Below are positions 7,792 to 12,383 of a stretch of DNA of 12,383 nucleotides, in pieces. The notes under the pieces were generated by a model. That model was not told the origin of the DNA and ran no database searches. It was given only the letters and a program-made list of their open reading frames with translations. The first letter of the stretch is position 1; the number at the start of each line of letters is the position of its first letter. The position numbers were made by a program, and so were the translations under genes. Source of the DNA: an uncultured Clostridia bacterium (GTDB lineage: Bacteria > Bacillota > Clostridia > Christensenellales > Pumilibacteraceae); contig CAKQJJ010000027.1 in the NCBI GenBank assembly GCA_934247335.1, positions 1 to 12,383 on the forward strand, read 5' to 3'.

Positions 7792-8556
7792 ATGGAATTT
7801 TCGGGCAAAACCGTGCTTATAACGGGAGCCGCGAGCGGAATAGGGTTCGAGTGCTGCCGCGAATTCGGCAAAAACGGCGCCTCTATAGTCATGTGCGACG
7901 TAAACGAAACCGCAATGAAAGAAAAATCCGCCGCTCTCGTGCAGGACGGAATTAACGCTCTTACGATCAAAACGGACGTGCGGAACTACGAGGAAGTAAA
8001 AGCGGCGTGCGGTGCGGCTTACGATAAATTCGGCTCGCTGGACGCGGTTATATGCTGCGCGGGCGGCACGGCAAAACGCATGCTTGGGTCAACCGAGCCG
8101 ACGTTCTGGGATACTCCCATCGAGGTTTACGACTGGGGCATCGACGTCAATCTGAAAGGTCCGTTTTACTTTGCTCACGCGTCCATGCCGTACATGATTA
8201 AATCGGGCGGCGGCGTGTTTATCTGCCTCGGCTCGGTTACCGGTATCGACGGCGACGGGCTGGGAATGGACTACGCGACAAGCAAAAGTTCGCTTATGAG
8301 CGGATTTGTCAAAAGCGTGGCTATGGCGGGCGCAGACCACAATATACGCGCGTGCTGCGTAGCTCCCGGACCTGTTCTGACCCGCGCGGCAATGAATAAT
8401 ATGCCCACGCTTATGCACAGAGCCGCCGAGCCTATGGAAATAGTAAACGCCATATACTTCCTGGCGTCCGAAAAGGCGTCGTTTATCACGGGAACCACGC
8501 TTTTGGTGGACGGCGGACACGTTCTCGTAACCAATAAATCGTGGGGCGCAAAATGA
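7792..8556 (+). CDS. Short-chain dehydrogenase/reductase (SDR), FabG-like
   Basis: A 254-residue NAD(P)-dependent oxidoreductase with a Rossmann fold. Visible: cofactor glycine motif TGAASGIG (11-18), D36 at the end of strand 2 (suggesting NAD(H) preference), N120 in DVNLKG, S148, and the catalytic Y161-x3-K165 in YATSK. The usual NNAG is CCAGG (88-92), a mild deviation. The C-terminal INAIYFLAS / GTTLLVDGG type ending is typical of classical SDRs. Start: of two in-frame ATGs, 7792 has better spacing (9 nt) from AAAGGAG (7776-7782) than 7786 (3 nt). The 4-bp ATGA overlap with the DHQase-like gene means the two are coupled and probably work on the same pathway, perhaps a cyclic polyol or quinate/shikimate-like compound. 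That is inference. Confidence 0.9.
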   Translation: MEFSGKTVLITGAASGIGFECCREFGKNGASIVMCDVNETAMKEKSAALVQDGINALTIKTDVRNYEEVKAACGAAYDKFGSLDAVICCAGGTAKRMLGSTEPTFWDTPIEVYDWGIDVNLKGPFYFAHASMPYMIKSGGGVFICLGSVTGIDGDGLGMDYATSKSSLMSGFVKSVAMAGADHNIRACCVAPGPVLTRAAMNNMPTLMHRAAEPMEIVNAIYFLASEKASFITGTTLLVDGGHVLVTNKSWGAK

Positions 8557-9320
8557 AAGCGAGTTTTTTAAATTCCGGCAAGCCGCTTAAAACGGCAATG
8601 ATTCAGGTTAAAACGGCGAACGAAGCGATTGCCGCAATCGAAAGCGGCTTAAAACAGGGTGCCGACGCGTTCGGCTGGCAGCTCGAATGCTTAAACGCCG
8701 ACCAGATCAATCGAAAAACGCTTGAAAACGTCTTTTCGGCGGGCTGCGGCAAGCCTTTTTACGTCACGAATTACAAGTGGGTGAGTAGTAGCGATAAGCC
8801 CGAAGAGCAATACTTCGACGAGCTTTTGCTGGCGCTTAAATGCGGCGCAACGCTTATCGATATGCCCGGCGATTCGTTTTCGCCAGCACCCGATCAGTTG
8901 ACGTACGACCAACAGGCGATAAGTAAACAGATAGAATTTGCGCAAAAAGTGCACGATCTCGGCGGGGAACTGCTTATTTCTTCGCACGTTCCCGATTTTC
9001 GCAGCGAAGACTACGTGCTCGGAATGGCGTTCGAGCAAAAGCGCCGTGGCGCCGACGTTGCTAAAATAGTGACCTTTTCGCACGACGACGAACAGCTTAC
9101 CGATAACCTGAAAACCACAGTGCGGCTCCGCGAAACCCTCGGAATTCCGTTTTTGTTCCTGTCCGGCGGCGAAAAGTGCCGTCTGCACCGCCTTGCCGGT
9201 CCGCTTCTCGGCGCTTGCATGTGGCTGTGCGTTGCCTACCGCGCGCCCATCACCACCCCGCCGCAGCCTCTCCTCTCCGACGTAAACGAATTTATCCGCA
9301 TCCACGAAAGCAAGGAGTGA
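8553..9320 (+). CDS. Divergent type I 3-dehydroquinate dehydratase-like protein
   Basis: A 255-residue predicted (beta/alpha)8 barrel of the class I AroD family, which forms a Schiff base with a keto substrate. The Schiff-base Lys (K171 in GADVAKIVTFS, 167-176) and partner His (H145 in ISSH) are kept, as are R213 in RLAG and Q238 in PPQ, which match by position the substrate-binding Arg and Gln of classical AroD. However, the GADxxExRxD motif of the second strand reads GADAFGWQLE (36-45), so the canonical Glu and Arg are Gly and Gln, and the TFR-type Arg after the third strand is absent (TNYKW, 72-76). True dehydroquinase activity is therefore uncertain. The ATG at 8553 overlaps the SDR stop (ATGA) with GGGG upstream; a GTG 12 bp earlier is less likely. 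Confidence 0.75.
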   Translation: MKASFLNSGKPLKTAMIQVKTANEAIAAIESGLKQGADAFGWQLECLNADQINRKTLENVFSAGCGKPFYVTNYKWVSSSDKPEEQYFDELLLALKCGATLIDMPGDSFSPAPDQLTYDQQAISKQIEFAQKVHDLGGELLISSHVPDFRSEDYVLGMAFEQKRRGADVAKIVTFSHDDEQLTDNLKTTVRLRETLGIPFLFLSGGEKCRLHRLAGPLLGACMWLCVAYRAPITTPPQPLLSDVNEFIRIHESKE

Positions 9321-9325
9321 AGTAA

Positions 9326-9354
9326 CTTCTTTTTTCAGACGAAGAAAAAAGAAG
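9326..9354. other. AT-rich 11-bp hairpin after the DHQase-like gene
   Basis: CTTCTTTTTTC (9326-9336) and GAAAAAAGAAG (9344-9354) form a perfect 11-bp stem with a 7-nt loop, beginning 5 bp after the stop codon. No T-run follows, so it is not a classical terminator. It may protect the 3' end or be part of the repeat-rich intergenic stretch. Confidence 0.55.
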
Positions 9355-9433
9355 GTATCTCACACAGCCGAGGACGCCTGTCACCGACTGTAAGAATAAT
9401 TTCGTTTGATATTAACTTACGACTTCTTTTAAA

Positions 9434-9479
9434 GCCTCTCACTCCGGGAGAGGTGGCGCCGTCAGGCGACGGAGAGAGC
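9434..9479. repeat. GC-rich dispersed repeat (CTCTCC...GGAGAG type)
   Basis: The stretch has arms GCCTCTC and GAGAGAGC, an inner hairpin CCTCTC/GAGAGG (9435-9440, 9448-9453) and a second hairpin CGCC-gtca-GGCG (9457-9468). From memory this layout resembles a short intergenic repeat common in Clostridia genomes. Only one copy is in the window, so repeat status here rests on resemblance. Confidence 0.5.
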
Positions 9480-9495
9480 TTATTCTCGGTACTTG

Positions 9496-9524
9496 GCGGG
9501 CGAACGCAGTTCGTCCGCATTTTT
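9496..9524 (+). terminator. Rho-independent terminator of the SDR operon
   Basis: GCGGGCGAAC (9496-9505) pairs with GTTCGTCCGC (9509-9518) over 10 bp with one G-U and a 3-nt loop, followed by ATTTTT (9519-9524). It lies 176 bp after the DHQase-like stop and is the first strong + terminator downstream of it. Confidence 0.7.
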
Positions 9525-9548
9525 AATTCCTTTGGACATTCAATATAA

Positions 9549-9586
9549 AAAGAGGCATCTGTTTTTCCACAGTGCCTCCTCTTTTC
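9549..9586. terminator. Bidirectional hairpin, probable terminator of the coiled-coil gene
   Basis: GAGGCA-t-CTG (about 9552-9561) pairs with CAG-TGCCTC (about 9570-9578) with one bulge. T-rich DNA follows on both strands (CTCTTTTC on +, CTCTTTTTATA on minus). It separates the SDR operon from the minus-strand coiled-coil gene, although it is about 175 bp beyond that gene's stop. Confidence 0.6.
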
Positions 9587-9761
9587 TTCTTACTTTCGGC
9601 ATGTATTGCTACGACAGTCTCACTTGAAATTTTAAAACCTTATTATATTCCGATGCTCTGATTCATAAAACTAAAATTTTTACTCATTGAAATTTACATA
9701 TGTAAAAATCATTTCTCACCTTAAAATCCGACGTGTCGCAAATAGGAGATATATAATTTTT

Positions 9762-10949
9762 TTATTTATTGTCAACACTCTCCTCATCTTTATTCAACAA
9801 AAGCAATCTATCATAAATTTCTTTTAGGCGAGCAACCGTCTTTTCCAAATCTGCCATAGTAGAGACAAATTCCTTTCTAATTTTGTCTTTTTCCGCAGCG
9901 ACCTCTGTTTTAAGTTTTACTTCTTCTACTCTCAAAGCCTTTATTTGCTCTTGAAGCGCCTTCTTTTCCTTAAACTTAAATAAACCCAACTCTTTTTTTT
10001 GCTCTTCTAACGCACCTATTTCATCTTGTTTCTTTATAAGCAAATCAAGAGAGGGAATATTTACTTCTCCATTTCGTATTTCTTTCAATCGCGCCACAGC
10101 TTTTTCTTTGATTATCTCCAAATCATTACATTCTTTCTCCAAATTTTTTTTCTCTTCTGCGCGCTGTTTCCAATATTCATTAATTTCTATTGCTTTTAAT
10201 TCTTTGCGTTTTTGCAAAATCCATTCCTTTATACCGTTGTACTTCTCCTCCACCTCATTAAAACGCTTTTCTCCATCCTTACATTGTGCCCAAGTCGCTA
10301 AATGATCATGACTCCTATCTATAACTTCTTCAATAATACCCAAGATATCCTCTGAAATACTATTTTGATCCTTTACGTTATTGATTATCTCGGTGCAAAC
10401 GTTATATACAGCTTCACTCATAGACGAGAACGCATCAAAGCATATTTTAGCCGCATCGTCAATAATTTTATTCGCCGTTAAAAGCTCGCGCTCAGCGTAA
10501 ATAAGCACTTCCCTTCTCTCATCATACGAAGACTTCTCTTTTACTTCTGCCGTTGCACCGTCGGTTTTTTGTTTTATTTTTTCCCATTCTTTCTTCTGCT
10601 CAATCCAATATGTTGCAAAAACAGTGAATATCTGCATCTCCACGCGTGCAATAATTACAACCACCCAAGGATGACATAAAGATAAATAGTCTTTATCATC
10701 CGCAAAAAATTCGCGAATAATACTAACTATGCTTTGCACCTCGTTTGATATTTCTGCAATTTGAGGATTTTCGACCGTTGAACTCCTCGAATTAATCACA
10801 GCACTATATCCAATAGCCATAAAGTTTTTAGGTTCAGCACTCAATATTTCATTACATAACTGTCTTGCTTTAGTTATGTTTTTATTAACATCAAATTCAC
10901 GCTGGAGCTCTTCAATTTTACTTATAGTTTCTGTTGTAAATTGTTCCAT
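9762..10949 (-). CDS. Large coiled-coil protein of unknown function
   Basis: A 395-residue, highly charged protein with no signal peptide. Residues 1-60 look like a short TPR-type helical hairpin (ITKARQLCNEILSAEPKNFMAIGYSAVI, read from 25 on). About 65-200 is helical with one more hydrophobic stretch (95-115, HPWVVVIIARVEMQIFTVF). From about 225 to 380 Lys/Glu-rich heptad-like sequence indicates coiled coils, broken at 295-305. A motif LGLFKFKEKKALQEQI (321-336) resembles one I recall from uncharacterised Firmicutes coiled-coil proteins; VARLKEI occurs twice (285-291, 372-378). AGGAGG lies 5 nt before the ATG. Codons are much more A/T-rich than in the genes to the left, which suggests acquisition. 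It has its own candidate promoter and faces the same way as two small genes upstream. Function not recognised. Confidence 0.75.
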   Translation of the reverse strand: MEQFTTETISKIEELQREFDVNKNITKARQLCNEILSAEPKNFMAIGYSAVINSRSSTVENPQIAEISNEVQSIVSIIREFFADDKDYLSLCHPWVVVIIARVEMQIFTVFATYWIEQKKEWEKIKQKTDGATAEVKEKSSYDERREVLIYAERELLTANKIIDDAAKICFDAFSSMSEAVYNVCTEIINNVKDQNSISEDILGIIEEVIDRSHDHLATWAQCKDGEKRFNEVEEKYNGIKEWILQKRKELKAIEINEYWKQRAEEKKNLEKECNDLEIIKEKAVARLKEIRNGEVNIPSLDLLIKKQDEIGALEEQKKELGLFKFKEKKALQEQIKALRVEEVKLKTEVAAEKDKIRKEFVSTMADLEKTVARLKEIYDRLLLLNKDEESVDNK

Positions 10950-11096
10950 TTATTCCTCCTGTTTTTCTAATTTTTTATTCTTTATCCATTTTTTGAGTGG
11001 CTTTTAAGATATTTAAATACTACATCCTTAATCAATAAATAATGTTCTATAAATTTTTTCTCTACTCAGGCTACAAATGATCAAACAAGACACATT

Positions 11097-11125
11097 ATCA
11101 TAAAAGTCACATTTGCACTTGTAAA
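11097..11125 (-). promoter_or_regulatory. Candidate promoter of the coiled-coil gene
   Basis: On the minus strand, TTTACA (11120-11125), a 17-bp spacer and TATGAT (11097-11102). Transcription would start near 11090, giving a leader of about 140 nt. The spacer region is partly duplicated at 11191-11213. The rest of 10950-11220 holds no gene that I can support. Confidence 0.5.
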
Positions 11126-11220
11126 TAGCAGAACTTTTTATATGATACAACGCATGTCACTTTACAAAAGCGAACTTAAAATCGGTAATCAAAGTCACAA
11201 ACATCGACTTGTATTATTTA

Positions 11221-11430
11221 TTAACTAGGATCGTATTCAGCACTATAACCGCACTTATCACAATGGTACTGGGCTTTTTTCTTGCTGTTTACCCCTGCCA
11301 CTGCTCCAATTGGCCCAAATAAGAGTGACCCAAACACAGCTTTTGATGTGCTAAAACCATCGTTCCTATAACCTTTAAAATGCCAATCAACCCTACTGCC
11401 GCATATCGGACATTCAAACGGTGCTTTCAT
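11221..11430 (-). CDS. Small zinc-ribbon protein with Gly-rich hydrophobic segment
   Basis: A 69-residue protein. CPICG (C7, C10) and CDKCG (C57, C60) are two CxxC knuckles that should bind one zinc ion. Between them lies a Gly/Ala-rich hydrophobic stretch (31-47, AVFGSLLFGPIGAVAGV) resembling a glycine-zipper hairpin that may touch membrane or self-associate, followed by SKKK. AAGGAG lies 10 nt before the ATG at 11430. It is 48 bp downstream of the 103-residue gene and probably co-transcribed with it. The family is not recognised by name; a metal-binding, protein- or membrane-interacting role is inference. Confidence 0.75.
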   Translation of the reverse strand: MKAPFECPICGSRVDWHFKGYRNDGFSTSKAVFGSLLFGPIGAVAGVNSKKKAQYHCDKCGYSAEYDPS

Positions 11431-11478
11431 ATTATAATTCTCCTTTTTATAATAAAATTTTTTGTCAAGCGAAATAGA

Positions 11479-11790
11479 TTAACAAATTTCGTTTAAGCCC
11501 AACTTGATAATTAATTGCAGTCCTTCCGATTCACCACACCCATATTTGGCCATTTCACATCCATCTGCTACTCCTGACCATTGCTTGAAATATTCATCGA
11601 TTTTCGGAATTTGTTCCGCACAAAAATTATTTCGTTTAAAATCAGAAGTATGTGCAGAATATAAACTTGAAGCAATACCGATTTTAAGCAAACTTTCAAC
11701 ACTTTCACAAGTCTCGGAAATTCCTTGTGAAATAAGATCAATTATGGTATAAAGAAAAATTCTTATATTCGGCATCTTTTTTTCACACAT
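11479..11790 (-). CDS. Cys-rich 103-residue protein, unknown
   Basis: A soluble, mostly helical-looking protein with six Cys (2, 28, 57, 78, 85, 103) not arranged in obvious zinc CxxC pairs. No family is recognised. Its promoter is perfect consensus and lies under the XRE direct repeats, so it is the first gene of the regulated minus-strand unit. ATG at 11790 has AAGGAG 12 nt upstream (long spacing) and GGTGG 5 nt upstream; Met6 (11775) is an alternative start. Codon use is AT-rich as in its neighbours. A real gene is supported by promoter, ribosome binding site and divergent regulator rather than by homology. Confidence 0.6.
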   Translation of the reverse strand: MCEKKMPNIRIFLYTIIDLISQGISETCESVESLLKIGIASSLYSAHTSDFKRNNFCAEQIPKIDEYFKQWSGVADGCEMAKYGCGESEGLQLIIKLGLNEIC

Positions 11791-11822
11791 TTAAACCACC
11801 ATCTCCTTAGTTTTTCAATTTC

Positions 11823-11851
11823 ATTATACATCATTTTGTGGCGTATGTCAA
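11823..11851 (-). promoter_or_regulatory. Consensus promoter of the 103-residue/zinc-ribbon genes
   Basis: On the minus strand, TTGACA (11846-11851), a 17-bp spacer and TATAAT (11823-11828): both boxes are perfect consensus. The expected start near 11816 gives a leader of about 26 nt. One operator-like repeat covers most of the spacer and the -10 edge, so the promoter should be strong but tightly repressible. Confidence 0.85.
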
Positions 11852-11871
11852 GTGTTTTACATCATTTTGTG
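11827..11871. promoter_or_regulatory. Pair of direct-repeat operators, likely for the XRE regulator
   Basis: TACATCATTTTGTG occurs at 11827-11840 and again, identical, at 11858-11871, 31 bp apart (about three helical turns, so on the same face). Each copy contains an ACA-N6-TGT dyad. Copy 1 overlaps the spacer and -10 of the minus promoter; copy 2 is upstream of its -35 and overlaps the TG of the XRE gene's extended -10. Binding could repress both directions. Confidence 0.75.
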
Positions 11872-11878
11872 ATATAAA
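11870..11878 (+). promoter_or_regulatory. Extended -10 promoter of the XRE gene, leaderless start
   Basis: TGA-TATAAA (11870-11878) fits an extended -10 element; no good -35 is seen. The expected transcription start, about 7 nt downstream, coincides with the ATG at 11885, and no ribosome binding site precedes that ATG. The XRE mRNA is therefore probably leaderless. Confidence 0.55.
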
Positions 11879-11884
11879 TTAGAT

Positions 11885-12124
11885 ATGGATTTAGCAAGAA
11901 AAGTGGGCGAAAACTTAAAGGCTGCGAGAAAAGCATGCGGACTGACTCAAAAAGAGGTAGCCAACAAAATGTTCATGACGCAGCAACAATACAGCCGTTT
12001 TGAAAACGGTGTTTTCGAACTGAACTATTCGCAAATTACCGCTCTTTGCGCACTTTTCGAAATATGCCCTAATGAATTATTTGACGGTTGCCATCCGAAT
12101 ACGGAAAACTCGCCGCACAAATAA
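11885..12124 (+). CDS. Small XRE/Cro-CI family regulator
   Basis: A 79-residue DNA-binding protein that is little more than one HTH_3 domain (about 7-66). The helix-turn-helix is about 21-43: TQKEVANKMFMTQQQYSRFE, then NG. LNYSQITALCALFEICPNELFD is the standard continuation of helices 4-5. There is no C-terminal sensor or protease domain, so it probably acts as a plain dimeric repressor, released by dilution, degradation or a partner protein. Start: the ATG at 11885 has no Shine-Dalgarno but sits at the predicted transcription start. It is divergent from the 103-residue gene, with the direct-repeat operators between. Such an arrangement is common in phage, toxin-antitoxin and defence modules. 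Confidence 0.9.
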   Translation: MDLARKVGENLKAARKACGLTQKEVANKMFMTQQQYSRFENGVFELNYSQITALCALFEICPNELFDGCHPNTENSPHK

Positions 12125-12173
12125 ACTTCCGCAGATTTTATCTCATAATAAAATCATCACCATCACAGCTGCC

Positions 12174-12199
12174 CGTAGGGGGAGACCTGTGGTCTCCCG
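12174..12199. repeat. Left half of the GC-rich repeat element (partial copy)
   Basis: This stretch matches 11-35 apart from one extra G and keeps the GAGACC-tgt-GGTCTC hairpin, but the right half (GGGAGGGG...CCCCTAC) does not follow. It is a truncated or solo module of the family found at 11-73. Confidence 0.75.
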
Positions 12200-12240
12200 T
12201 CAAACGATCCCACCGTCTTCTCGCTAAACGCTCGAATCCA

Positions 12241-12271
12241 CCTCCCTTGCAAAGCAAAGGAGGCTTTTTTT
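12241..12271 (+). terminator. Terminator-like hairpin downstream of the XRE gene
   Basis: CCTCCCTTGC (12241-12250) pairs with GCAAAGGAGG (12254-12263) with one mismatch and a 3-nt loop, followed by seven T (12265-12271). It is 116 bp after the XRE stop. The hairpin also resembles a short dispersed repeat, so it may serve both roles. Confidence 0.65.
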
Positions 12272-12310
12272 AGAAGTCAAAAATTTGTGACAAAATGAAA
12301 TTATTCAATA

Positions 12311-12375
12311 TTGTAGGGACTTTCGTCCTCGGCTGTCCGAATAGAACGGCGGGAGGGGAAACCCCTCCCCTACAA
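12311..12375. repeat. GC-rich inverted-repeat element, second complete copy
   Basis: A 65-bp element has 8-bp perfect ends (TTGTAGGG 12311-12318, CCCTACAA 12368-12375). Its right half (12346-12373) repeats 45-72 of the window, with the same GGGAGGGG-aaa-CCCCTCCC hairpin. The left half differs (GTAGGGACTTTCGTCCTCGGCTG...). The family therefore combines a constant right module with variable left modules. Confidence 0.8.
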
Positions 12376-12383
12376 ATCGGAAA

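Larger units (their letters stand above)
9355..9761. other. Gene-free intergenic region with repeats and terminators
   Basis: No supported gene. The region holds a copy of a GC-rich repeat (9434-9479), a strong + terminator (9496-9524), a bidirectional hairpin (9549-9586) and a perfect 14-bp palindrome TTTACATATGTAAA (9693-9706). A 13-base string at 9364-9376 reappears inverted at 12324-12336. Base composition turns AT-rich from about 9530, marking the edge of the right-hand accessory stretch. Confidence 0.6.

Noticed and set aside
8541..8552. GTG start four codons upstream for the AroD-like protein
   Set aside because: The ATG at 8553 gives the usual ATGA overlap with the SDR stop and suitable spacing from GGGG; the GTG would have no clear ribosome binding site.
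9321..9761. Possible structured RNA or small ORF
   Set aside because: The hairpins are explained as repeats and terminators; the short frames have no ribosome binding site and no recognisable product.
11479..11790. Toxin or antitoxin identity for the 103-residue protein
   Set aside because: The divergent XRE context is suggestive, but no toxin fold motif or catalytic residues could be recognised, so no such function is assigned.
11827..11871. Start of a CRISPR-like repeat array
   Set aside because: Only two 14-bp copies 31 bp apart, between divergent promoters and next to an XRE gene; no further copies or cas genes. Operators explain it better.

Overview
The window looks like a piece of chromosome from an uncultured Clostridia-type bacterium (Firmicutes, probably gut). 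The taxonomic hint is indirect: consensus sigma-A promoters (TTGACA/TATAAT with 17-18 bp spacers), strong AAGGAG-type ribosome binding sites, TetR/ABC-2 and GH35 genes, and short GC-rich inverted repeats of the GTAGGGG...CCCCTAC type, which from memory are common in intergenic regions of such genomes. No rRNA, tRNA, CRISPR array, transposase or integrase was seen.

Left part (1-2580): a 63-bp inverted-repeat element, then a near-consensus promoter and a monocistronic GH35 beta-galactosidase-like gene on the + strand, closed by a hairpin/T-tract that can act as a terminator for both this gene and the operon facing it.

Middle part (2581-7656): two TetR-family regulators face away from each other across a 231-bp intergenic region, each with its own promoter and its own inverted-repeat operator near the transcription start. 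To the left runs tetR1 - DUF998 membrane protein - small four-helix membrane protein - GNAT acetyltransferase. To the right runs tetR2 - ABC ATPase - ABC-2 permease, the usual layout of a self-regulated drug or lipid efflux cassette.

Next (7657-9530): an extended -10 promoter drives an SDR oxidoreductase and, overlapping it by 4 bp, a divergent type I 3-dehydroquinate dehydratase-like protein. This protein keeps the Schiff-base Lys and partner His but has lost several canonical substrate-contact residues, so a related but different substrate is possible. Several hairpins and repeat modules follow.

Right part (9531-12124): a visibly more AT-rich stretch with three minus-strand genes of unknown function (a coiled-coil protein, a small zinc-ribbon protein with a Gly-rich hydrophobic segment, and a Cys-rich 103-residue protein). 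A small XRE-family regulator faces away from them, with a 14-bp direct repeat, 31 bp apart, placed over both divergent promoters. The XRE gene appears leaderless. This looks like an acquired accessory module, and it is the best candidate here for something undescribed, but its function cannot be read from the sequence. The window ends with two more copies or pieces of the GC-rich repeat family (12174-12375).
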